The position numbers and the translations under genes were made by a program. DNA of 64,000 nt from Aplectana chamaeleonis (Eukaryota > Nematoda > Chromadorea > Rhabditida > Cosmocercidae), in NCBI GenBank assembly GCA_029168955.1, contig JAPDOI010001846.1, forward strand, positions 1 through 64,000, in the 5' to 3' direction. Position 1 is the stretch's first letter. Each line of letters starts with the position of its first letter. The notes under the pieces are model-generated. The model was not told the origin of the DNA, did not search any database, and was given only the letters and a program-made list of their open reading frames with translations. This document shows positions 1 through 11,756 of the stretch, in pieces.

Positions 1-1243
1 TCGGAAATGATAGGGACACCCTGCAGAAAATGGATATTTTCACTGAACAAAATTTCCCGATAGAAGTTCATTACATAGAACGCAAACACGAGGACACCCA
101 ACATCTTTATTCCAGTCATGGGCCGTGGTAATTTACTGTTTCCGAACAAGCCCAAATACGCGCCCTCAACGCTGCCGGGGCTGAGCCAACGTCGAACTCC
201 CTCCCAGCTCGGACGTTCCCCCAACTGCATCAGCCAGTTCCTACAAAGATCCAGACTCCTACGGCTTGGCGAAGAGTCCTGGACGCCCAAGAAAGGAGTC
301 AGCGGCAGGGATGCACGGAGGATAAAGCCGACTCTGCTCAGACAGTAGTCTGTCGTCTCAACCAAGTGAGGAGCTCAGTTGTCGCTCAATGTGTCGAAGA
401 CTACTGTTTAGAGCGTCGTAAACGCAGACGAAAACATCGTCCGCCAAATGATGAAGAAGGCTCCATCACTCTCAGAAGCCCACAAAGTAGCTCGACTCCG
501 GCTTTACAAAGGAACAACATGGCAACAGACTGGTCAGAGGTATGGGATTCTCTAAAACCCGATAAAATTTAAAAGATAGAAGGCGACATGTTCCAGGAAA
601 TTTTCTCCGACGAAAAGAAGTTTAACCTCGATGGACCTGACGGTGCTCGATGCTACTGGAGAAGATCTTCGCAAGGATCCGATGGTATTTAGTCCAAGAA
701 ATTTCGGAGGCGGTTCGCTGATGTGTTTGGGGAGCATTCTGCAGCGAAGGTGTTTTGAAATCGCCTCCACTTCGTGTCGAGAATGGATTCGAAGCGAGTA
801 TCAAGAAACATTGCGTGCGCATTCTTCTGCCGTTTTTCACTGGAAACAGGCGTCAACGCTACATTTTTCCACCAAGATAACGCTGCAGTCCATGTCTCCA
901 GATCCACAAAGGCGTGGCGTCAACAAAACCGGAGTTCGCGAGATGGAATGTGTAGTCCTGACTGCAACCCGATAGAGAATATCTGGGGCATAATTGTGCG
1001 CCAGATTTACGCGAATAAACAAGCAGTATGGGACCGTATACGAGCTAAAGGCCGCTGTACTCGAAGCCTGGAGAAATTTGGATAAAAATGTGATATCCTT
1101 AATTTGATCAATTCTATGCCGAATAGAATTTTTGGAATTGATTTCCAACTCTGGAGGTGCTTATATCAGCATTAGGATTTCATGTATGTGTTGATCCTTC
1201 TTTGATAATTTTCGTTTTTTGATAGTGTCCCTATCATTTCCGA
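1..1243. mobile_element. Tc3-like Tc1/mariner element, degenerate copy
   Basis: The first 20 bases are matched in reverse complement by 1224-1243 (one mismatch), giving short terminal inverted repeats ending in CATTTCCGA. Between them lies a broken transposase (366-1085) whose residues resemble the Tc3 branch of the Tc1 family. The left end coincides with the window edge, so the left target site cannot be seen. This is a cut-and-paste DNA transposon copy that has lost coding capacity. A third copy of the same terminal repeat sits at 4700-4719. Confidence 0.85.
366..1085 (+). pseudogene. Tc3-like transposase relic (DDE), frameshifted
   Basis: This encodes a Tc1/Tc3-type DDE transposase that would cut and rejoin the element ends. 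The first catalytic Asp is in SDEKKFNLDGPDG (codon 609-611), the second in HQDNAAVHVSR (codon 876-878) and the Glu in NPIENIWG (codon 975-977). The reading frame is broken: conserved sequence moves to another frame between about 660 and 770 (DLRKDPMVF, RNFGGG) and then returns. An in-frame stop lies near 568. The second Asp and the Glu are 32 residues apart, against 34 in the family, so two codons appear lost. The N-terminal DNA-binding part is barely recognisable. The copy is surely inactive. Confidence 0.85.
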
Positions 1244-2079
1244 ACGACGAATAATGTGATAATTTAAAATAAAATATTACACATTATTATGCTACTAGCG
1301 AGACCTAGCGAAGTTTTCGCTCACAGAAGCTTTTGCGTGTAGCCAACTACCTGAGACGGATTAGTTTGTTAGAACGGTGGTGACTGACTTCCGTCTACTC
1401 CGAAAGTTTGCTTGTACGCATGGACTCTCTCTGGAGCAGAGCAGGGTGCCGTACATTTACAGCAGGCCGTGGGTATCAAAATTTGGGATTCATAAAGCAA
1501 AACATAAGAAGCCAGCGGTAAATCGTCGGTTGCTACCGGCACAAAATTCACAACCCCTTCTGTACTTCCTTCCCTTACTGTCGCTACCCACTGCCCTTCC
1601 TTCTAATTTGTAAAGTTCAAAAGCGATTATTCTCGCTTTACACGTCTCTATCATGATGAGGAAAACACGCATTCATATCCATTATTATATGATGTTTCCC
1701 TAGTTGACCAAATGATCATGCCTCTTTGTTCTCAATGTGATATGAAATTAGTAGGTGGTTGTTTATATTTTTGTGGTGCAGTTTTATGATAAGCTCAGAC
1801 TTGCAACATATATATAAACTGGTTTTTGGAAGTTAGGGATTCAAAATAACTGAGCGGTTGCAATGAGTGGCTTAAACAGAGAAGGTGCGGAAGTGGAGCT
1901 GCTGTGCTTGTATCCTAAAAACAAAAAAATGTCGCAGGGAGTTTTGCGTCAATCTCAAAACGCGTCGCACGCTTCTCTAAGATTCATGTTTTTTCCTATC
2001 TATTTCTTCTCCACCAAAAGTTAAGATACAGCATTAAAATTTGAAAAACCTTTTTTTCAAATTTCTACACCCTTGGTGT
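1244..2079. other. AT-rich spacer, nothing identified
   Basis: No ORF of credible composition, no inverted repeat and no known family was seen here. It separates the Tc3-like copy from the minisatellite. Confidence 0.5.
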
Positions 2080-3535
2080 GACGTCCTGCACACTCCCACT
2101 GCGGTCCTGCTAACTTTCGATGACCTGCACACTCCCGTTGGGTTCTTCACATTTCTATGACGCCCTGCACGCTACCATTTGGGTCCTGCACACCCTCTAT
2201 GACGTGCTGCACACTCCCGTTGGGGTCCTGTACATTCCTACTTAGGACCTGGGCGCACTTTATATGACGTCCCTACACACTCCGATTAGGGTCCTGCACA
2301 CTTTTTATGACGCCCCCTGCACACTCCCACTGGGGTCCTGCACACTTTATATGACGTCCTGCACACTTCCGCTGGGGGTCCTGCACATTCCTGCTTAAGA
2401 CCTGCGCACTGCGCACTTCTATGACGTCCTGCACACTCCGATTAGGGTCCTGGGCGCACTTTCTATGACGTCCTGCACACTCCGGGATTAGGGCGCATGT
2501 GGGTCTTGCACACTTACTATGAGTGTCCTGCACACCTCTGGATTAGGGTCCTGCACACTTACTATGATGTCCTGCACACTCCGATTAGGGGTCCTGCACA
2601 CTTTCTATGATTCGTCCTGCACACTCCCGATTAGGGTCCTGCGCACTTTCTATGACGCCCTGCACACTCACACTGAGGTCCTGGGCGCACTTTCTATGCG
2701 ACGTCCTGCACACCCGGGATTAGGGTCTTTCACACTCCGATTAGGGTCCTGCACACTTACTATGATGGTCCTTGCACACACTCCGGGATTAGTGGGTCCT
2801 GCACACTTTCTATGACGCCCTGCACACTCACACCGGGAGGTCCTGCGCACTTTCTATGACGTCCTGCACACACTCCGATTAGGGTCCTGCACACTTACTT
2901 ATGATGTGTCCCCTGCACACTCCGGATTAGGGTCCTGCACACTTTATTATGACGCTCCTGCGCACACTCCCACTGGGGTCACTGGGTAACACTTCCGCTG
3001 GGGTCCCCGCACATATTCCCTGCTTAAGACCTGCGCACTTTCTATGACGTCCTGCACACTCCTGACAGGTCCTGCCCTGCACACTTTCTATGACGTCCTG
3101 CACACTCCGGGATTAGGGTCCTGGGCGCACTTTCTATGAAGCCCTGGGCACACTCACACACTGGGAGGTCCTGCGCACTTTGCTATGACGTCCCGTGCAC
3201 ACTCCTGATTAGGGTCTTGCACACTCTAGCTATGATGTCCCTGCAACACTCCGATTAGTGTCCTGCACACTTACTATGCGATGTCCTGCACACTCCGGGA
3301 TTAGGGTCCTGCACACTTTACTATGATGTCCTGCACACTCCGGGATTAGGGTCCTGCACACTTTCTATGACGTCCTGCACACTCCGGGATTAGGGTCCTG
3401 CGCACTTTCTCTACTTGACGCCCTGCACACTCGCCACACTGAGGTCCACTGCGCACTTTTCTCTATGACAGTCCTGCACACTCTGATTAGGGTCTTGCAC
3501 ACTTACTATGACGTCTTGCACACCACTCACTGGGG
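2080..3535. repeat. 42-bp minisatellite built from two similar half-units
   Basis: About 1.45 kb of degenerate tandem repeats. The approximate unit is GACGTCCTGCACACTCCGAT followed by TAGGGTCCTGCACACTTTCTAT. TCCTGCACACT occurs twice per unit, so the 42-bp unit itself looks like a duplicated 21-bp ancestor. Units vary by small insertions, so reading frames through it are accidental on both strands. Confidence 0.9.
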
Positions 3536-3751
3536 CTAGACGACTGGGCATAGAAGTTATCATGACCCACGGCCAAAAAGTGCGCTCCACGGACAAACTA
3601 TTGCCTCTGAGGCACGTAAGAGGTGACTCCAGGCTGATTTTTTGGTAATCGATAAATGTCGCACACCTAACCAAATGTTGGTACCATTTCATATAAGTTT
3701 TCTGATCGGCCATTCCTAAGATATCCGGGACACATGCACACACACATGCTG

Positions 3752-3752
<1 letters not shown>

Positions 3753-3832
<80 letters not shown>
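3753..3832. repeat. (CA)40 microsatellite
   Basis: Eighty bases of uninterrupted CA dinucleotides, preceded by an imperfect CA-rich stretch from about 3731. Poly-His/Thr and poly-Cys/Val frames through it are artefacts. It lies only 30 bases before a TTAA-flanked foldback element. Confidence 0.98.
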
Positions 3833-3833
<1 letters not shown>

Positions 3834-3861
3834 CGGGACAGATAATCGCTTTTTTAGTTAA

Positions 3862-4571
3862 AGGCAGCATCTGCGGTGCAGGTATATTATCGCTCGCGAT
3901 AACAGCATATGCCTATCGCGTCCACTGGCCCGTACTATGTCGTCAACGATATGCGTTTAAAGCGGCTGAAAACTGTCCCAGGGATGACAGTATTTGACAA
4001 TGTTGACAATCTCTTGCCTTCAGCACTGCCCGTATTTTCACACTTCCCTTCGAGTAAACATGCAGACAGAATTGATACTTATGAAACGCACGTGTGATAA
4101 TTAAGAGTGATAGCACTATCAAACGGAGGTGCACAGAGAGAATAGCTTGGTTTATTTGATCAATATAACGATTGTTTGTGCACCTGATAAAATCCTCCAT
4201 TTCCAAGAGGTCAGCCAAAGTAGAGCGGCATTCCTCGGAAAGTGGACGAGAGTCATCAGGTATGCAGACATGTTATACCCAAGTAAACCAAGCTTATTTA
4301 CTCCAGTGCACCCCATTTGGTCCAGTGCTATCACTCTCACCAATTATCACATCGATTATCACAAGTATTCTCGATTCTCATTGCGAGTGTACTCCAAAGG
4401 CTTAAGGTGAAAATACGGCTGTGGAAGGCAAGATTGCTCAAACATTGTCAAATACTGTCATCCCTGGGACAGTTTTCAGCGCTTCAAACGTCGTTCACAT
4501 TACAAATGGGCCTGAGTCGTGCGGTCCGATCCATGCTGTTATCTCGACTATGCTTACTCCGTATACTGCCT
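3862..4571. mobile_element. Foldback MITE, TTAA family I (copy 1)
   Basis: The left half is repeated in inverted, diverged form in the right half. For example, the CTGTCCCAGGGATGACAG region near 3972 recurs inverted near 4455, and AATTAAGAGTGATAGCAC near 4099 recurs inverted near 4330. The left end is TTAA then AGGCAGCAT; the right end is ACTGCCT then a mutated TTAT. The family is shared with 21681-22313. It has no coding capacity, so movement must have depended on a transposase elsewhere. Confidence 0.8.
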
Positions 4572-4699
4572 TATGCTAAGTATAGGGCCATTGTTCAGTA
4601 GAAGCAAGTGAACATAGGTTATTTTATCCTTGCTGAGATTCATTTATGAGCATTACCGAACGCCGCATCGTAATTTAAACATAAAACTGTGGTTTCTCA

Positions 4700-4719
4700 G
4701 GTGTCCCTATCATTTCCGA
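4700..4719. repeat. Solitary Tc3-like terminal repeat
   Basis: Twenty bases exactly matching the reverse complement of the left end of the Tc3-like element at position 1. No partner end or transposase sequence was found immediately to the left. It is either the remnant of a second copy or the far end of a larger composite. Confidence 0.85.
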
Positions 4720-6148
4720 AACGCACTGTATATTTAAGTGGAAAAAAAGCGAAAATTTGTGGGAAAAACTAATAAAAAACAATCTGGAGCGGCTATGTAA
4801 TTATGGGTGTCCATGCACGCACCCCCAATTAATGCGGTTATTTTCTATGAGCGCTTGTTTATCCGCATTTTATCATTTACTCCTAAAGTAGTCCAGTAGT
4901 CTCTAGAATAGCTCAGAAACTACTTTAGAAGCAAAAATAAAAGATCGCACAAGAGGCATTTTAAAAATTTCGATAATTGAAGGGGCAGGCTTTTGTGATG
5001 ATGACCAGATCTATATTCTCATATGAGGATAACACAGCAACCGTTTTTACAACGAACTCCTGACTTTTGAAGGTATCGTTCGCGCTGAAAAACCGCATGA
5101 TACTCTTTCCATGCTTTTGTGTAGCTTGGCCTCTGTGGTGAAGGAAAATGTAAGTCAAAAGGGTCTTTCCTTTTGTGGAAGAAAGCTGTCTGAAGTCTAG
5201 ACACACTACAGAATTGAATTCCAAATTTCTGTCCAAAAAATCATTTTTGAAGGTTTTCTGCCTTTGGAGATCTCGTAACGCAACAAAAATTTTTTCTGCA
5301 TGTGGTGTTTGTGCTGCTAACTGTTTTTACTCTCCGCCAACGCGTAGCTTAAATGCACCTCACATTTGGAAACCATAGAGATGCCCAGGGTTTCCGGAGG
5401 CATCTAGTCTAATTTTACCTGACCCGAGATTTTACGTAAATTATGGAAAGTTTAGCGCTCAGTTGCTGAAATTTTAGCCACAGCGCCCGTGCATATTCTA
5501 CGTAAATTCTCGCTACAGCACCGCATATTCTACGCTTATTCTCGTTTGCAGCACGGTCAGGATCGACCTGCAATTCCCAGTCTTGATTCTGTATCTAGAA
5601 AGACGCGATCTCTGCTGCGATCGAGCGCATCGCCGTTTCTTCCCCACGGCCTGCAGCATCCCAGCGGGGCCAAAATTAGTCTCTAGCAAGGTCTACCGAA
5701 GAGCGACACCGGGTCACCTTCTCCACGACCACCCACAGAGCGTCAAGTTATTCGTGGGTTGACTGAGGCCAGGACTGATTGAACGGCATGGCATCCCTGC
5801 GTTCCACGCGTAGCCAATGTGCTTAAGATTGCACTTTCAACGACAGCCTGCCCGCTAAATTCCTGGCCTGCAGATTCTCGCCACAAAATTATAGCGAGAA
5901 TATACGGCGGTTTAGCGTCAGAGAGGGAAGAAACAATGGTCTCGAACGACATTACAGAATATGCCGCAGGTTTTTGGCTATCGTAGCCAAAAACCCCAAA
6001 TTTCCTGCGCTACATGGAAAGGGGCGGCGTGTTTGCGCCGCGCCCTCAGAGGCATCTAGCTACGCATTGGCAGAGTATGTCGTTTGACGGTCGCATCAAC
6101 ATTCTCTGAAAAAGTGGTTGATGGCTGGTGGCACATCCTCATCTTTAA
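4720..6148. other. Gene-free stretch, nothing identified
   Basis: Open frames here, such as 4961-5236 on the minus strand, overlap others, show no recognisable family and have no splice context. A short echo occurs around 5460-5545, where GCATATTCTACG appears in two neighbouring copies. No gene call is made. Confidence 0.4.
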
Positions 6149-6701
6149 AGGCAGTGGTCGCGATCAAATATGCTTGTCTTCTTTTCTTCTCTAAACCTTT
6201 TTTTGGGTCTCGAGTAGTCGGACCTAAAAAAATCGTGAAAAAACCACTGTTTTGGGCCAAATTTCAAATTTTTTTGGACTTTCTTGGAATGTTGATGCGA
6301 ACGTCTTTTGATAATGGACGAACCTACTCCACTTCATCAGCATCGATGACCTCTAATATCAAGAACATCAGCTGGCTTGAAATTGAATTTCAATCAATGA
6401 ACCTTCGGTTTTATGTGCACATTTAGTAAAAAAACATTTACTGAAGTTCTTGCTTTCAGTGTTCAGCTGTTTTTATTAGGTAAATTTGCATTTATTTCTT
6501 CCTCTAGATGTCGATTATTTTTGACTGCTTAGCATCAGACTGCAATCTTTTTGGCCGGTGCCGTGCACGTGTGCACGAACTGGCATCTCTGCGCCCTAGA
6601 AACTCTAATTCTAGTCCGTTTTTCACCGCCCTACCTTCATAGTTTTAAGCTGTTTTTGATCTGAGCTTTTTCGATAACGTTTTTCATCGTGACCAGTACC
6701 T
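6149..6701. mobile_element. MITE, TTAA family II (copy 1)
   Basis: A roughly 553-bp element. The left end is TTAA then AGGCAGTGGTCGCGATCAAA. The right end is ACCAGTACCT then TTGA, a one-base decay of TTAA. It is co-linear over its length with 61278-61825, sharing ATATCAAGAACATCAGCT, GTGCACGTGTGCACGAACT and TCGATAACGTTTTTCATCG. It is non-coding. Confidence 0.85.
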
Positions 6702-7936
6702 TTGACCCTTTCCAGCCTCATAACCCCAGTTTACCGGTGTGGTCACTCTTAAAAGTATGGTTTTGGTTTTGATCCATTTCAAACCACTACTTCATCAAAA
6801 TGTAGTCATGAGGCTTGTAAATTATTAGAACTAATTTCACAAATTTTATGAGTTGCGATTCAATACGGTGCCGCGCGATCTGTCGAAAGGACGCTGATTC
6901 ATCCTTGGGACATTACGGTAGGTCGTCTAAACTAGCACTGGAATTTTTTTCCGCTATTCCTCCACTCGTAAATATCTCCAGCGTGGGGCTCGAATCGGAA
7001 ACTCAGGACTTCGAAATCCAGGAGCCTCGAATATGAAACAGATTAAGAACACCATACACCATAAAGAACCGCTCAGGGTAATTTTGAAAATTCACTTCAG
7101 TACAATGACATGAACTGAAATCTTACAGACTGGCGATCGCTCATCAGTACACGACCTTGTCGTCAACGTGTTGAATCTCAGTTACAACAAGTCGGGTTTT
7201 TACTCAATTTTCGGAATGGAAAACGTTAATGATTCTAGAACCCAGTACATACGAGCAGTTATCCGAGTTTGCATCCAACAAAGCTCGAGCGAAACCTTCG
7301 CCCAGCCACTTGGGATCAGTATGTAGAGAATTACCCTCACAGAAATTACTGCCAGTTCAACAAAGGAGCGAGAATTGTTTTCGGTGTTTATAAACACATG
7401 AAACGGTGAGTTCTTAGAGATTTTAATTGACAAAATGTTTTCTCCTCCAACAAAGGTCTTCTCTCGATTTCGCGAACTCCAGAAGATAACGAGAAAGAAC
7501 TTTAGGAAATAAGGTGTAGTCGCACCCCCAGCACCAGTTCTAGAAACAAAGTTCGGCAAATCGAATTTGATCAGAGTGATCGACCACCTGAACTGGTCGT
7601 CTGCAAAAAAATTAGCATCAGGCGAGAGCGAACCTTCGTCCTGTGACTCAATAAAAGAGACCTGCGTGAACAGACTTCTTCAATACTTCCTTTTAACAGA
7701 CGAGGGGGAGAGGGGGAGCGGGTCAGTGAAAACCGCTAAAACTCCCCAGGCGCTGTCTTCATGTGGAGAGTCGGAGCGTGATTCGGCTACCTCACATAGT
7801 TACGTCTATGGCTTGTTTCCTCAAGAGAAAACATTTGAATCTCACCAGCGGCCGGCGAGGGCGGTCGCGTGCGTCGGCTCATCGATTGAAAGGATCTGCA
7901 GAGTTACAGAGACCGGCGAGTGGTCGCCAAGCGTAA
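6702..7936. other. Gene-free stretch, nothing identified
   Basis: The longest open frame (7200-7559, minus) has no recognisable domain and no supporting splice sites. No inverted repeat or family was placed here. Confidence 0.35.
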
Positions 7937-8303
7937 AGCCTAGTTTTGACTGCAGGTGGTCGCTGCGGCCATGCGAGGGACAACTGTTCCTTTTTCATCG
8001 CGCGTAATGGAAAGCCGCTCCAATTGTGATCGCTTCGTGGCAAACGCCCTACATCGCTGGGTCGTGGCGACGAAATCCTATGTTTTACTGCATCACTGCT
8101 TGAAGAGCGATGCTCAATGGTCGCTGATCATCGCTCCATCGCTGCCATTACGGCAGCGATCGAGAAATTGATTGATTGAAATTCTTCTATCATCCGTGAG
8201 GCTATGCACTATGAACAGAATCGCATCCGCTGCTAAATCGCTGCAGCAGCGGGTGTGAAATCGCTGCGATGAAAAACAGCAGCGATGCAGTCAAAACTAG
8301 GCT
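7937..8303. mobile_element. Tourist/Harbinger-like MITE with TAA flanks
   Basis: The 18-bp ends AGCCTAGTTTTGACTGCA and TGCAGTCAAAACTAGGCT are perfect reverse complements, each flanked by TAA. A 3-bp TAA duplication is typical of PIF/Harbinger elements. The interior is rich in CGATCGCT/AGCGATCG-type motifs and has no coding signal. Confidence 0.75.
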
Positions 8304-8639
8304 TAAGCCTTGACGCGGCGACAAAAATGTTCCGAGACATTATCGTCGCGGCGTCGGTTGCCGCCCGCTAGCAGTGATGTAGGGCCGTCGCGGCATTCAT
8401 ACACTCTGCGGTGCCCCCTGGTCGCCCTTCGCGTCGCGCCAGTCGCCTTCTTCGCCGAATGTAATCGATATTGCATCTCCCAGTGCTGTTCGTCGCTACG
8501 AGCAACGCTGCGACTTCAACTCTGCGGACCCTTTGAGGCCGAGAGTAGAGCGCGGCTGATCGGTGGTTACCACACCGCCAGCCGCTGGTGACATGTGAAT
8601 GTGTTTTTAGCAAACAAGCCACTGACCTAACTGTGACTA

Positions 8640-8941
8640 CAGGCTATAAAACGGCGAAATTTGCTTGGGTCCCAGCGGTGCTAGGTGCGAGCGCAGGTTA
8701 GAGACAGTGAGAGAGCGTAGGGCAGACGGAGGCCGAGGCGTCGCGCGCACAGCCTGCTCCTCGAATGATGTGAATTTCGTCGTTTTATAGAGGGTACCCT
8801 CCATAAAACGTCGAAATTCACACCACTCGAAACGCGAGCGGCGCGCGCGACGTCTCGGCCTCTGTCTGCCCTACGCTCTCTCACTGTCTGTAACCTCCGC
8901 TCCGCACCGGCACGCGTAACCAAGTCCCGTTTTATAGCCTG
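8640..8941. mobile_element. Near-palindromic MITE with TA flanks
   Basis: About 302 bp that folds on itself around GAGGGTACCCTC near 8793. The ends are CAGGCTATAAAACGG and CCGTTTTATAGCCTG, flanked by TA on both sides. The inner arms (GTGAGAGAGCGTAGGGCAGA and its complement) are strongly matched. GC-rich palindromic arms make fortuitous open frames on both strands. The TA duplication points to mobilisation by a Tc1/mariner-type transposase. Confidence 0.8.
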
Positions 8942-9769
8942 TATCTCTCGCAGCGCCTTGTTCACTCATATCAGGGAGGCGCAAAAAGCGGTATCCAATT
9001 TTTACTGTTTTGCGCAAGTAGGCTCTCGATATTGTGAAATATAGTAGAAAGACCACATAACACCGTCCAATTCCGGAGAAGAACTGCTCCAAAATTTATG
9101 GGGAATTCAAGTTAACGCCTATCTTGGTGTGGCTTGTGTAATACACAAAAGTCGGAATTCCAAAGTCTGAGATGACAATGACGCTGCGACTACCGTCACC
9201 TTCATAAAACGGTGAATTCTTAGAGCTTTTCGCGGAGTATCGCTTCTTCTCTCAATGGAGTCTTTCCAGTATGCGCACGAAATGTAGTACATCGATGAGA
9301 TTAAAGGCATCGTTCACAATGGATTTAATTTTTGAGTTTTCCATGTATAATGAGAACTCTAGTACCCTGTATGGTAATAGCTACGTTGAAAAAACCGCGA
9401 AAAAAGTCACTGAAAACTCCTTTTTCGCACCGAAAACCTCTCAACCGACTTTTGAGCGAGGAAGAGTCGATCGTTAGACATAGTTGTTTTGACCTACAAA
9501 CTCACGACCAACTGAAGTTCTTCTTTCTTTCAAGCTGGTTCCAACTTCTTGAGGAGAATCAGGCACCGTTTCACACCCATGTGAGAATTCCTGAAAAATC
9601 CAGGTTTTAGTTCCATAACCAGAAATCAGAGAGCGGGTCCCTCCACCGCCCCTTTATTGATTTTGAAAATTATTCTATGTTCAATAGATATTTTTCTTCA
9701 GTCTCATTCGTTCTCAGGTATTCAGCCTATGACTGATTTTCCGTGGTTTCATTCTATGAAGTTGCAGGA
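8942..9769. other. Gene-free stretch, nothing identified
   Basis: Only short overlapping frames with biased composition are present. The sequence just before the non-LTR relic (about 9650-9890) may belong to its 5' part but cannot be aligned by eye. Confidence 0.35.
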
Positions 9770-9897
9770 TTTGTTAGTAAAGTGGTCTAAATCTTCCTCG
9801 ATCACCCTGGATTTCATTCCTCTGTTTTTTTATTCAGAAAATTGCACCCGTTATTTGTGGTCCCTTGGCCTATATCTTCAATCAGTCTCTTATCTAT

Positions 9898-10905
9898 GGT
9901 GAAGTTCCAGTCCGCTGGAAGCACTCTTTTGTAACACCAATTTTGAAGAAAGAGCCCGCCGCTGATCCAGGAAGTTATAGACCAGTTAGCATAACCTCAC
10001 TCTTCTGCAGGCTATTTTTGAAGGTCCTAAAAGAGCGTAGCCCTTTATCTGTTTCCGAACAACATCATTACCAGGAGCCAACATGGTTTTGTACCTGGAA
10101 GATCGGTAGAAACGAATTTTTTGGAATGCATAAATGATTGAACGGAGGTCCTTGACAAGAAATGCAGTTGCGATGTCATCTAATTTGACTTTGCAAAAGC
10201 ATTTGATCGTGTCTCACATTTGAAACTGCTATCAAAACTACAGGCTCTGGGATTTCATCCGATATTGATAGAATGGCTCGCCCAATTTTTGTCTGATAGA
10301 ACGTTTCAGGTGAGGGTCGGGGATTTTTACAGCTGACATTCCTATGATTTTTCATGACAAAAGTGTTACAGTAAGATTTTATGCGGACGATATAAAGCTC
10401 TACAAAGTCATTTCTGATCCATTAGATACCCAAGTGCTGCAGGAGGGGATTGACCTGATAGTTGACTGCATGAGAGAATGGCAGCTGCCACTGGCTCCGC
10501 AAAAACCGTATTTATGCGGGTTCATTTGATCCGACGTCGACGGCCCATTCATATGCATGTGCTGTCGCAAAGCTGCGCTGCGAGCGGTAGACTCGGTTCG
10601 AGACCTCGGTTTTCACTACGACAGGAAGTTGGATTTATCTGAGCATGTCAAAATCAAATGCTAATCGGCCTACAGGCGGATTTTTTCTAGATTTATAAGG
10701 ATATCTCCACTAGGAACAAACAGGTTCTGCTCCGAGCATATAAGACTTATATGCGACCCATTGTGGAATATGGAACATCAGTATTCGCTCCGCACAAGAA
10801 AAAGGATATTGGCGAGCTCGAAAAGGTCCAGAATAGTTTCACTCGCAAAACCGTTGATTCGCATCGGTGGTTTCCTGAATTCCAAGATACCAAGAACCCA
10901 CTTAC
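9898..10905 (+). pseudogene. Non-LTR retrotransposon reverse transcriptase relic
   Basis: Reverse transcriptase motifs occur in order but in changing frames: PVRWKHSFVTPILKKE and SYRPVSITSLF (9906-10010), then FAKAFDRVSHLKLLSKLQ (motif A, near 10185), then VRFYADDIKLYK (catalytic YADD, near 10380), then RPIVEYGTSVFAPHKKKDI (thumb/linker, near 10752). This order and the FYADD form fit a Jockey/CR1-type LINE. Several frameshifts and stops show that it is dead. No endonuclease domain was found upstream and no poly(A) tail or target duplication was seen. Confidence 0.85.
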
Positions 10906-10920
10906 TCTGAAGATTTCAGA

Positions 10921-11025
10921 AATGTTGCGAACACTAATTTTAACAACTTACCGAAGTCTTCCGTAAGTTGTTGAAATCGTGATCGTAAGTTGCGCAGCCT
11001 CATGCCCTAATGTGTTCGCAACATT
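10921..11025. repeat. Short nested inverted repeat
   Basis: Outer arms AATGTTGCGAACAC and GTGTTCGCAACATT enclose an inner hairpin AACAACTTAC / GTAAGTTGTT. At about 105 bp it could be a very short MITE or a structured remnant. It abuts the end of the LINE relic. Confidence 0.6.
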
Positions 11026-11477
11026 CTCGGAACTTTTCTGTAACTCTCTAAAATGTTGATTCCAACTATTAGTGTCTCGCCGCGATCGACTGATCGCGAC
11101 GCGAACCATCCGCCGCTCCCATTAGGTCGCGGCGCCGCGAAGTTCGCATTGCGACGACGGGCGATCGGGGCGCGGGGCTACACCCGTGTGTTAGTTACTT
11201 GCATGGGCATCTATGTACTGGTAGCGGTTAAAAAAAGTGTTGTAACCTGACTGAGCCACCACCCAAGGTGAGCACAGTGAGCACTTAGAAAGAACTGCGG
11301 TTTTTGAAAAAAAAAGAAGTTTTTTCTTCTCTGTTCAGGCTGTTTAGGCAAGGCGTAATATAATATTCGGTTTCTAACACTGAACCAGGCTCTTTATTGC
11401 TTCCCGTAAAACTTTTTATTTTTAGAAGTTTGCATTTGAATAAGCCTAATCTACCTCTAATGGAAGAACATTCGGCT

Positions 11478-11756
11478 TCTGTGTATCTGGGTCTAATTCG
11501 GTCCGCAATTTGCGTCTCGACACGCTTTGCAGCTACGCCACCATCGAGTCAGTTAGTTTTCCACACTCCAAAGCCGACTCGATATGACTTTTTATGCTGC
11601 GATTTCTTTCAATTTTGTTTGATTTCCAGTTTCTAAAACCCTTCTAGAGTCAACAGATCGGCTGCTTCGGCGCTGGAAACTCTTCCGACTCAGCGCGCGG
11701 CCGCAAGGCGTGTCGAGACGCGATTGCGGACCGGAATTTGACCCAGATAAGCACAG
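11478..11756. mobile_element. Palindromic TA-flanked MITE, family P (copy 1)
   Basis: First of three copies (others at 49052-49329 and 59693-59971). The best-preserved end reads CCAGATAAGCACAG then TA. The inner arm carries GCGTGTCGAGACGC and CGGACCGGAATTTG and is mirrored on the left. The left end has decayed (TGTGTATCTGGG). It is non-coding. Confidence 0.8.

Noticed and set aside
3411..3997. Long frames rich in Val/Cys or His/Thr
   Set aside because: They are translations of the (CA)n tract and minisatellite.
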